A DNA stretch of 15,496 bases from an uncultured delta proteobacterium (GTDB lineage Bacteria > Desulfobacterota > Syntrophorhabdia > Syntrophorhabdales > Syntrophorhabdaceae). A model generated the notes under the pieces. The model saw only the letters and a program-made list of their open reading frames with translations. It was not told where the DNA came from and made no database searches. Made by a program: the position numbers and the translations under genes. Shown here one piece after another: positions 8,901 to 13,807 of the stretch. The stretch spans positions 1 through 15,496 of the forward strand of contig CAIQJW010000251.1 in assembly GCA_903872255.1 (NCBI GenBank). Reading direction: 5' to 3'. Numbering within the stretch: position 1 is the first letter of the stretch; each line of letters opens with the position of its first letter.

Positions 8901-9546
8901 CAAGGTTAAGATGGACGGCTACACCCTCGGCGCCTACGGGACCTGGTACAAAAGCGGCTTTTTCCTTGACGGCCAGGCGAGCTACGGGTGGTCTGACTAC
9001 AGGAACACCCGGCGCATCGTCTTCCCCGGCATCGACCGCACGGCGACCTCGAAGCCCGGCGGCAGGCAATTGACACTCTACGGCGGGGCCGGCTACGAGC
9101 TCAACATCAATAAATGGATGATCGTGCCCACCCTTTCCCTCCAGTACATCGATCTCGTCGTCGACGGCTTCACCGAATCGGGGGCCAACTCCCTCAACCT
9201 CGCCGTGGACAGCCAGGGCACGCAGTCCCTGCTGGGGTACGTCGGGGGTAAGGTTTACTACACCTTCGATACGGCAAAATCCGTCATAATGCCCGGCATC
9301 CGCGCCTCCTACGGTTACGAGTTTTTAAGGGGAGGCCAGACCGTCACGTCACGCCTTGCCCAGGGAAGCTCCCCCTTCAGTATAGAAACCCCGTCCCGTG
9401 ACGGGAGTTCCTTCCTGGTGGGCGCAATGGTCTCCATGTTCCTCAAGAACATGCCCGCATCCTTCCATATCGGGTATGACGCCCAGATAGGTACTGACCA
9501 ATACATCGCCCACAGCATCAACGGCGCCGTGAAGATATCTTTTTGA
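5992..9546 (+). CDS. Autotransporter serine protease: kexin-like S8 subtilase with P domain
   Basis: The 1184-residue protein starts at ATG 5992, chosen over an upstream TTG (5965) because AGGA lies five bases before it. A signal sequence ends near GIVLGEA. The S8 catalytic residues are Asp93 (GIVDDGVE), His133 (NHGTSVAG), Asn240 of the oxyanion hole (WAAGN) and Ser338 (GGTSSAAP). The PNDPYFSY/QWHLKNDG opening and the DDG motif are kexin/furin-like. A P domain follows at about 438-560 (THTKRGDLTAYITSPYGT). A beta-helical linker at about 640-700 has the GTIKPGNSIGTLSI motif of passenger-associated transport repeats. The last 280 or so residues form an autotransporter barrel ending in KISF. It would thus secrete its own protease domain to the cell surface. 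No clear I9-type propeptide lies between the signal and the catalytic domain. The porin gene follows 46 bases later. Confidence 0.93.
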   Translation: MKDRKAAQGSIGLFIFIFWAILLPGIVLGEAFTPNDPYFSYNETLRPYYPGQWHLKNDGRAVGDKSNVGVDAGLKGAWDLGYTGKGIVIGIVDDGVEGGHEDIKANYSAALSRTFLKGSTLDATGPIYRADNHGTSVAGVAAARGGNGIGGTGAAPYATIADLRLLDDNVVTEDYINAYLWGSGVEQKNGKYVITKDASIQVKNHSYGKKYPWSQDNPNISSVINKSAENGVIHVWAAGNERGKIDEDASKNQTHANSNVITVAALGSNGKYSYYSNYSASVFVTAPSNGSGTLGIITTDRTGANLGYNLWSADKNPNGDQGDVFPDTNYCSDFGGTSSAAPLVAGIMALGKEANKYMDVRMAKHALVLTSTMVDPNDASATGGWVKNGAGYSFNPNYGFGNINAGKFVEKVKSIKGISAQTSYSTPVQPVNETIKYLDGNNAGGTSKQITIDTTKLLPSLRQPLEGVQVNLNFTHTKRGDLTAYITSPYGTKSRLFNSTTHFTDPKQQDDASVTDFGWTFLSNAFWGEDPLGGTDKSSGTWTIMMGDRVNKAASDLGTWNSYTLTLLMGKLLFDGVGVIVQTENINARSFWMQNAGDTFVNPKGYTLEVNEKVQLSAGEMNVNGLVKMSRPEDDEDEGEFILDGGIVSGGGTIEVPYGFYHLSGTIKPGNSIGTLSIIGDYYQEPQAKLLIEIASPTNNDILAITGGAYLSGILETSWQGGATPAIGTVFGAFLTATEGITGQFSSLLTNITPTVVFKPKYNIPNQVYLVVERDYINEVLLPYLNTNQIAVGTMLNSVGNTATGDLNTVLTAIDAIPQYNQIPGVYDQIAPRGGEAIFSMGISSRIFQSANVSERLSDVRRGVRGANLDGAFIRNSDFIREGRDRPILLASAGPDMSGMLPSGADEKWGVFIKGNAVSADQRDTPDQAGYSFTSAGATLGMDWRFTGSLAAGLFVGYSGSRADVDNNGSKVKMDGYTLGAYGTWYKSGFFLDGQASYGWSDYRNTRRIVFPGIDRTATSKPGGRQLTLYGGAGYELNINKWMIVPTLSLQYIDLVVDGFTESGANSLNLAVDSQGTQSLLGYVGGKVYYTFDTAKSVIMPGIRASYGYEFLRGGQTVTSRLAQGSSPFSIETPSRDGSSFLVGAMVSMFLKNMPASFHIGYDAQIGTDQYIAHSINGAVKISF

Positions 9547-9592
9547 GGGCGGTTTCCGGTATAATGAAAAAAGTTCCTTTAGGGAGACAAGA

Positions 9593-10900
9593 ATGAAGAA
9601 ATTGGCACTGCTTGTGCTGTCGTTGTTCCTTATTATTCCGGCGTTGGGCAATGCCGGCAGCGTAACGAGCAGATACGACGTCACCTTCGGCGGTTTTGTA
9701 AAATACGACGTCGGCTGGTCTTCACAGAATGACGACTCCGACCCCTCTGTTGCTTCACGAAGAAGCGGAGCTGATTATTCCGTTCTGAAGGACGAGTACT
9801 CAAACACCTTCATGAGCGGCGGGTCAACGCGGTTCAATTTCCTCATCAATGGTCCCGGCCTCTGGGGCGCCAGGACCAGCGCTTTCATCGAAGGCGACTT
9901 CCGCGGTGTATCGACAGGCAATGCCTACGGCGGTTTCCAGTTAAGGCATGCCTGGATGAAAATGAACTGGACATCCGCAGAGCTCATGATCGGCCTTAAC
10001 TGGCAGCAATGGGGTATGCCATACTATGCAACACTGCTCGGCGACAATGATTTTATGCTCTTTTTGAGAGGGAAAAGGACACCTCAGGTCGCCGTTCGCT
10101 ATTTCTTGAACAAAGAGCTCAATGCCATGATCGGCATCTCGGCAGCAACGAGGTGGTCGGGAAGGGACTGGCGGGGCCCGGGCACTCCGGACAGCCGTCA
10201 ACAGGGCTCCTATTCAAGTACTGAATGGCCCGGCCTGATGGCCGAGGTCGCTTACTGGTCGGACCGCTTCGGCAAGGTCGGTTCCACCGACATGAAGTTC
10301 GGACTCAGCGGTTATTACGGAAAGGAAAGGCCAACGGCCGAGGATGACATCGATGATTCATCTTACTATTCCAACGTGCTCAACGTGTGGGTTGCCGCGC
10401 TCAGGTACTCCGTACCGATCATCCCCGAGAAACAGGGCAATAAGGCAATGGCCCTCCTTTTGAGCGGCAACGTTTTCATCGGACAGAACGTGGCCGGCAA
10501 CAACTGGATGGGGGGAAACAGTACAAGCATGGGGTCATATCAGAGGCCCGGCGACAACGGCGATTTCGCCGCCCCCACTCTTTTCGGCCTCTTTGCGCAG
10601 ATCTCATGGTGGCTTACAGGCAACCTGTCTGTAAACGGAATGTACGGCTACCTCCGCTATAATTACAGCGAATACGCACGCACGAACAGCACAGATGCCC
10701 GCAACAGGCTCTCCATGGAGCAGCAGTATGCCGTAAACTTCCTCTGGGATGCGAGTCAGGCTGTCAGATTCGGCATTCAGTGGATGACGATGTTCACCCA
10801 GTATGGTGGGAAAAACGCGGCCGGTGGTATTGGCACCGGTGTAGCGGAAGGCAACGGTTCGATCGACCAGTACAGATTTGCCGCCTGGTATTTCTTCTGA
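9593..10900 (+). CDS. Outer-membrane porin, DcaP-like
   Basis: The 435-residue protein begins with a classic signal peptide, MKKLALLVLSLFLIIPALG, cut near GNAG. The mature protein alternates polar and hydrophobic residues as in an outer-membrane beta-barrel, begins with FGGFVKYDVGW and ends in the aromatic AAWYFF recognised by the BAM complex. The GGFVKxD opening and the RHAWMKMNW and GLNWQQWG segments resemble DcaP-type trimeric porins, which pass small anionic or aromatic compounds; substrate cannot be read from the sequence. AGGGAG precedes ATG 9593 at normal spacing. A TATAAT at 9560-9565 lacks a good -35 partner, so co-transcription with the autotransporter, 46 bases upstream, is the simpler reading. 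Confidence 0.82.
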   Translation: MKKLALLVLSLFLIIPALGNAGSVTSRYDVTFGGFVKYDVGWSSQNDDSDPSVASRRSGADYSVLKDEYSNTFMSGGSTRFNFLINGPGLWGARTSAFIEGDFRGVSTGNAYGGFQLRHAWMKMNWTSAELMIGLNWQQWGMPYYATLLGDNDFMLFLRGKRTPQVAVRYFLNKELNAMIGISAATRWSGRDWRGPGTPDSRQQGSYSSTEWPGLMAEVAYWSDRFGKVGSTDMKFGLSGYYGKERPTAEDDIDDSSYYSNVLNVWVAALRYSVPIIPEKQGNKAMALLLSGNVFIGQNVAGNNWMGGNSTSMGSYQRPGDNGDFAAPTLFGLFAQISWWLTGNLSVNGMYGYLRYNYSEYARTNSTDARNRLSMEQQYAVNFLWDASQAVRFGIQWMTMFTQYGGKNAAGGIGTGVAEGNGSIDQYRFAAWYFF

Positions 10901-10960
10901 GCCGGATAGCTGGCACGCTGGTAATCCTTATCCAAACCATCCAACGTATATATACCGAAA

Positions 10961-10976
10961 AAGAACTGCGGTTCTT
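10961..10976 (-). terminator. Weak intrinsic terminator for the cold-shock gene
   Basis: AAGAAC-TGCG-GTTCTT makes a six-base-pair hairpin. Read on the minus strand it lies just after the cold-shock stop codon and its descending arm runs into a five-T tract followed by CGG. The stem is AT-rich and short, so termination may be inefficient. Confidence 0.4.
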
Positions 10977-10986
10977 GGGGGGCGGG

Positions 10987-11217
10987 TCATTGGAACGGCT
11001 CAGTAATCAGGAGATCCTTGCAATAGGTTTTCCCTTGTCCGTTGATTCCGATCTCAAAGCTGACTTTATCCCCGTACTGGATCGGTAAAACCCCATCTTG
11101 GCCGGGCACTAGGGCACTGATATGAAAAAAAACGTCGTTGCCAGTTACCGTGTCCTTGATGAACCCGAATCGCCGGGCAGGATCAATTATGTTTTTGACA
11201 TATCCTTTTGACCGCAT
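10987..11217 (-). CDS. Cold-shock-domain (CspA-like) protein
   Basis: The 76-residue protein is a single cold-shock domain, a five-strand OB fold that binds single-stranded RNA or DNA. The RNP1 region reads RRFGFIKD (about 15-22), missing the usual KGFGFI lysine-glycine pair, and RNP2 reads DVFFHIS (about 28-34). The C-terminal half (YGDKVSFEIGINGQGKTYCKDL) follows the family. It is more divergent than typical CspA, so it may be a specialised RNA-binding protein rather than the main cold-shock chaperone. GAGGTG lies about six bases before ATG 11217. A -10-like TATAAC is on the minus strand at 11257-11252. Both signals lie within the remains of an ArnT-like gene, so this gene seems to have gained its leader from a decayed neighbour. 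Confidence 0.88.
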   Translation of the reverse strand: MRSKGYVKNIIDPARRFGFIKDTVTGNDVFFHISALVPGQDGVLPIQYGDKVSFEIGINGQGKTYCKDLLITEPFQ

Positions 11218-11224
11218 TACAACA

Positions 11225-11496
11225 CCTCGCTTTCAGCTTTTTTCCAAAAAGGTTATACTAAATTGCCACAGACCAATAAGAGAGGGGAGGTTTTTCGAAA
11301 TACCTCACATAATTCAAGCGGCGAACGGTATAATCACTTGTTTCGACCATCTCCCCTTTGTATCTCAGTATAAGTCCGCGCTCTTTAAGCATAATGTTCT
11401 GCGCAGGCCGGGACGATCACCCGCACCCAAAACGGGTAGCAGCCCCACGGGCAGCAGCCGACTGATGCCACAAAATAAGTATACATAATGGTTCAT
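11225..11496 (-). pseudogene. Decayed 5' end of an ArnT-like (PMT-family) glycosyltransferase gene
   Basis: In broken frames the minus strand gives the N-terminal part of an ArnT/GT83-type membrane glycosyltransferase. From ATG 11496 one frame reads MNHYVYLFCGISRLLPVG then LLPVLGAGD, like the first membrane helix and the start of the DE-motif loop. After a frameshift near 11390, another frame reads GEMVETSDYTVRRLN, then YVRYFEKPPLSYWSVAI (to 11261), the highly conserved first periplasmic loop. An in-frame TAG at 11260-11258 interrupts it, and YNLFGKKLKAR continues the family pattern to 11225. The rest of the gene, normally about 500 codons, is gone and the cold-shock gene starts there. A 13-base sequence is duplicated at 11432-11444 and 11447-11459, one mismatch. 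It was missed as an ORF because every intact piece is short. Sequence similarity here is my recognition of family motifs, not an alignment. Confidence 0.72.
11252..11257 (-). promoter_or_regulatory. Candidate -10 of the cold-shock gene
   Basis: TATAAC on the minus strand lies about 35 bases before the cold-shock start codon. No good -35 is seen 16-18 bases upstream. It directly follows, and partly forms, the premature stop region of the ArnT-like pseudogene. Confidence 0.3.
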
Positions 11497-11505
11497 TTCA
11501 AGATG

Positions 11506-11522
11506 CTTACAGGAAGATTACA
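11506..11522. promoter_or_regulatory. Response-regulator box (direct repeat) before the ArnT pseudogene
   Basis: CTTACA (11506-11511) and ATTACA (11517-11522) are direct half-sites exactly 11 bases apart, one helical turn, as bound by OmpR-family dimers. They end ten bases upstream of the pseudogene ATG at 11496. The same 11-base spacing occurs at 13668-13684. Confidence 0.4.
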
Positions 11523-11583
11523 TTTTAGCAATAATGGGACCCTGTACGCGCGTTTTCTGTCCATTTCGCCAGGCAAAAGGTCT

Positions 11584-11623
11584 CATTACAGCTTTGTCGT
11601 ATTAGGGTAATGATGCGGTAATG
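11584..11623. promoter_or_regulatory. Further TTAC-type motifs after the regulator gene
   Basis: CATTACA at 11584-11590 is followed by GGTAATG at 11606-11612 and again at 11617-11623, an 11-base direct repeat that reads CATTACC on the minus strand. They match the box found elsewhere less exactly. The 11497-11684 gap holds these motifs and a promoter-like pair but no gene I can support. Confidence 0.28.
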
Positions 11624-11632
11624 GTCACTGTT

Positions 11633-11662
11633 CTATAATTGTGGCAAGGCAAAGGATGTCAA
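11633..11662 (-). promoter_or_regulatory. Leftward promoter just after the response-regulator stop
   Basis: On the minus strand TTGACA (11662-11657) and TTATAG (11638-11633) are separated by 18 bases. The -35 is a perfect consensus. Transcripts would start near 11626 and read through the ArnT pseudogene towards the cold-shock gene. It may be the surviving promoter of the lost glycosyltransferase. Confidence 0.4.
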
Positions 11663-11684
11663 GACGTGGAAGGGACACTCACAT

Positions 11685-12374
11685 CTACGAAATGTTCTCT
11701 TCTGAGCGGTCTTCAAGCACATATCCGACCCCCCTGATGCTATGGAGCAACTTCACCGGAAAAGGTTCATCAAGCTTCTTGCGCAGCCGTAAGACCGCCA
11801 CATCTACGACATTCGTATTGCAATCGAAGTTCATGTCCCATACCTGCTCGGAAATGTAGGTTCTCGTCAGAATCTCACCGGCATGGCTTGCAAGAAGCCA
11901 GAGAAGAAGAAATTCTTTAGGACGGAGATCGAGGCGCTTCGTGCCGCGTGTTGCTTTCCGTTTCAGAAAAGTTATTTCAAGATCCTTGACCTGAAGAACT
12001 TCCGGGTACCTTGCTGGGCCGCGGCGGAGAATAGTCTTGATCCTCGCCAATAGTTCCGAAAAAGCGAATGGTTTCACCAGGTAGTCGTCAGCACCAAGTT
12101 CAAGTCCTTTTACCCTGTCGTTAATAGTGTCCCTGGCTGTTAAGAAAATGACCGGGGTTTGCTTGCCGCATCGTCTCAACTCGGTGATGATTGACCAACC
12201 ATCGCGGTTTGGCAGCATGATATCGAGAATGATAAATGAATACTCGGTGGTCATTGCGAGATGAAGCCCATCCTCGCCGTTCTCCATCACATCTATAATG
12301 AATCCGTTCTCGGTAAGCCCCTTTTTCAAATACTGCGCTGTCTTTTTTTCGTCTTCTATAACTAATGCACGCAT
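11685..12374 (-). CDS. OmpR-family response regulator, heavy-metal (CusR/CopR) type
   Basis: The 229-residue cytoplasmic protein has a receiver domain (about 1-115) with the acidic pair ED at 7-8, phospho-acceptor Asp51 in ILDIMLPNRDGW, Thr79 and Lys101 in LVKPF. A winged-helix DNA-binding domain (about 125-222) contains LDLRPKEFLLLWLLA and the ending LLHSIRGVGYVLE. Features such as RKATRGTKRLDLRPKE and VDVAVLRLRKKLD are those of the CusR/CopR/IrlR group, which answers copper, silver or envelope stress. In that group the sensor kinase gene normally follows at once; here none does. ATG 12374 is the only Met at the domain start. ATTACA/TGTAAT motifs at 12421-12448 suggest autoregulation. Confidence 0.93.
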   Translation of the reverse strand: MRALVIEDEKKTAQYLKKGLTENGFIIDVMENGEDGLHLAMTTEYSFIILDIMLPNRDGWSIITELRRCGKQTPVIFLTARDTINDRVKGLELGADDYLVKPFAFSELLARIKTILRRGPARYPEVLQVKDLEITFLKRKATRGTKRLDLRPKEFLLLWLLASHAGEILTRTYISEQVWDMNFDCNTNVVDVAVLRLRKKLDEPFPVKLLHSIRGVGYVLEDRSEENIS

Positions 12375-12402
12375 AGATTACCCCTTGCCCGGCCTCTTAA
12401 GA

Positions 12403-12448
12403 ATAATACGCTAATTTCCATTGTAATGATACAACCGTTACATTACAG
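12403..12448 (-). promoter_or_regulatory. Response-regulator promoter with inverted box
   Basis: TGTAATG (12422-12428) and CATTACA (12441-12447) form a seven-base inverted repeat with a 12-base spacer. A -10-like TATTAT lies on the minus strand at 12408-12403. The left arm overlaps the spacer and -35 region of that promoter, as expected for an activator-type site. The motif resembles the CATTACA/TGTAATG box known for CusR and HprR, so autoregulation is inferred. Confidence 0.42.
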
Positions 12449-12506
12449 ATTTGCAGGAAGCCAAGGCGGCCTCGGTCCGGATGTTGTTGCTTCCCTTGAA
12501 GGAGTG

Positions 12507-13217
12507 TCATGAGCGTCCGTCAGTTCCTGCACGAAAATTACTTGCCGCCTTTATGAAAACAAGACTGCAGGTTAGAAGCGTAATTACGGCCAACATGAAA
12601 AGAAACTCATCGTAATCATGCCTTGTGGGAATCAGCATGTGTTTCAACCCGCTTAAACCCTCAGGCTTCAATTCGTGAATGAGGATGATCACAAAACTCA
12701 TAGAAAAGAACCTTGCAATCCTTGAACATTCTTTCGCGGTGATACGTTTCAGCGAAAACCCGTCGAAGAGTTCTTTCAGGCCCCTCAGGGACCCCATGTC
12801 GGGAAAGACCTGCGGAACTACGAAGTTGCTGTTGAGGAATGCATCGCCATGCTTCTCGTTGAGCAGTTTCTCTTCGTTGCGTAGAGTTGGTCCGTAAGCC
12901 CAGAAGAAAAGAAAGGGATATACGATAAGCAGATAGGGGTTGCCACTCAAAACACAGAAACTGCAGTCAATCAGATAGTTTGCGAGATAATACGGATGCC
13001 GGACAACCTTATATAATCCCCGATTAGTGAGAACTACATTGCGGATAAGAATGCCTTTGGCAACCAAATGAAGAAAGCACCCGGAAGCCAGCATCGTAAA
13101 GCCAATAACGATACCCGTGTTGCTGACACCATACATGAGTGCAGAAGCAAAACAACAGAGCAATACAACATCTCTGAGTTTGCTTCGGTCAAGAATGTTC
13201 CTTTTCCATCTAACCAT
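12507..13217 (-). CDS. Isoprenylcysteine/phospholipid methyltransferase-like membrane protein (ICMT/PEMT family)
   Basis: The 236-residue integral membrane protein has hydrophobic segments at about 17-31, 34-52, 79-109, 166-180 and 203-222. The catalytic signature is GLYKVVRHPYYLANYLID (about 67-84), followed by NEEKLLNEKHGDAF (114-127), which bind S-adenosylmethionine in ICMT and PEMT enzymes. The family methylates lipids or prenylated cysteines; the Leptospira lipid A phosphate methyltransferase LmtA is a member, so a lipid target is a reasonable inference here. Beyond the catalytic part are about 80 extra residues with two more membrane segments, not usual for the small bacterial ICMT proteins. 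GGGGTGA sits about five bases before ATG 13217. The gene follows the lipoprotein gene by 83 bases, with a hairpin between, and is probably on its transcript. Confidence 0.82.
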   Translation of the reverse strand: MVRWKRNILDRSKLRDVVLLCCFASALMYGVSNTGIVIGFTMLASGCFLHLVAKGILIRNVVLTNRGLYKVVRHPYYLANYLIDCSFCVLSGNPYLLIVYPFLFFWAYGPTLRNEEKLLNEKHGDAFLNSNFVVPQVFPDMGSLRGLKELFDGFSLKRITAKECSRIARFFSMSFVIILIHELKPEGLSGLKHMLIPTRHDYDEFLFMLAVITLLTCSLVFIKAASNFRAGTDGRS

Positions 13218-13273
13218 CTGATCACCCCAGTCCTCGTCTCTACCCTTTGATTGTCTGGCTTTTTTGTGCAGGT

Positions 13274-13298
13274 ACTGCCCACATATTCGAAGGGCAGT
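13274..13298. other. Hairpin between lipoprotein and methyltransferase genes
   Basis: ACTGCCC (13274-13280) and GGGCAGT (13292-13298) pair perfectly across an 11-base loop. On the minus strand it follows the lipoprotein stop by a few bases but no T-tract comes after it, so it is not a typical terminator. It could protect the upstream message or lower downstream expression. Confidence 0.45.
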
Positions 13299-13300
13299 CG

Positions 13301-13537
13301 TTAATCATCATCCTTATCCTTTTTGTCCTTCTTCTCCTTATTGCCGGACTCGCCCCCCTTGCTGTCACCTGACTTTTGGCCAGACCCGGGCATGATCTCC
13401 TTGGCCTTCTTTTGGAGGTCATCAGATAAGGCCTTGGCTTTGTCGATCGTATCGACGGCCTGTTGGACTCTGTCGCATCCCGCAAAAGCGGCCGCTAAAA
13501 AGATACATACCAAAAAAATAACCAGTGCATGCTTCAT
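13301..13537 (-). CDS. Small lipoprotein with charged C-terminal tail
   Basis: The 78-residue product begins MKHALVIFLVCIFLAAAFAGC, a lipoprotein signal with the lipid-carrying Cys at about residue 21. The lipobox reads FAGC, with an unusual Phe at -3. The mature part has a short amphipathic helix (VQQAVDTIDKAKALSDDLQKK) and then a low-complexity tail rich in Lys, Asp, Gly and Ser, ending DKDDD. No family is recognised. It is probably anchored in the inner or outer membrane, with the charged tail in the periplasm, where it could bind metal ions or peptidoglycan. GGAG lies about ten bases before ATG 13537. It is the first gene after a promoter with response-regulator-type boxes and is probably co-transcribed with the methyltransferase. 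Confidence 0.72.
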   Translation of the reverse strand: MKHALVIFLVCIFLAAAFAGCDRVQQAVDTIDKAKALSDDLQKKAKEIMPGSGQKSGDSKGGESGNKEKKDKKDKDDD

Positions 13538-13650
13538 GTGTCGTATTCTCCTTATCTATGCTGTTTTGGTTCTGGTGTATAGCGCAGTCATTGCCTGCCG
13601 CAGAAGACCATGCCTCAGTTCCTCTTCCAGAATTGGATCCAAAGAAAGAA

Positions 13651-13706
13651 AGTATATACGATCAGTGATTACATCAAGATTACATAAAAATGACATGTCT
13701 GTAATC
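13651..13706 (-). promoter_or_regulatory. Lipoprotein-methyltransferase promoter with tandem response-regulator boxes
   Basis: GATTACAT occurs twice, at 13667-13674 and 13678-13685, exactly 11 bases apart. On the minus strand this pair overlaps the -35 position of a promoter whose -10 is TATACT (13656-13651). A third half-site of opposite direction, TGTAATC, is at 13700-13706 after a GACATGTC palindrome. Direct repeats with 11-base spacing over the -35 are the usual layout for activation by OmpR-family regulators. Confidence 0.45.
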
Positions 13707-13752
13707 ATCGGCCTTGGATCGGTTTCCGTCCGCCATGAATAATGTCATGCTG

Positions 13753-13807
13753 ATTACAGAAATGTAATATTACTGCCATCCTATGGTAATGAGCTTCAAT
13801 GTATATT
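13753..13807 (+). promoter_or_regulatory. Response-regulator box and possible promoter of the ArnT-like gene
   Basis: ATTACA-GAAA-TGTAAT (13753-13768) is a perfect palindrome with six-base arms, and ATTACT follows at 13769-13774. A -10-like TATATT lies at 13802-13807 with no clear -35, as expected where an activator substitutes. If this is the promoter, transcription would start near 13814, downstream of the first ATG of the gene. Confidence 0.4.

Noticed and set aside
8560..9069. A 169-codon minus-strand open frame in the barrel region
   Set aside because: GC-rich coding sequence leaves long antisense frames open. The plus-strand barrel ends correctly in phenylalanine and explains the region.
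9560..9565. TATAAT before the porin gene
   Set aside because: No -35 hexamer lies at a workable distance, and the gap after the autotransporter gene is only 46 bases.
11385..11486. A 33-residue, cysteine- and tryptophan-rich minus-strand frame (MYTYFVASVGCC start)
   Set aside because: It looked like a small peptide, but another frame over the same bases gives the ArnT first helix (LLPVGLLPV), and it has no good ribosome-binding site.
11138..11488. A 116-codon plus-strand frame over the cold-shock start and the ArnT relic
   Set aside because: It opposes a clear cold-shock domain and the relic, and its translation shows no family features.
13274..13298. Hairpin as a terminator of the lipoprotein gene
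   Set aside because: No T-tract follows on the minus strand. The bases after it run to A instead.
13323..13742. A 139-codon plus-strand frame over the lipoprotein gene and its promoter
   Set aside because: It is antisense to a convincing lipoprotein with a start and ribosome-binding site, and it crosses the control region with its boxes.
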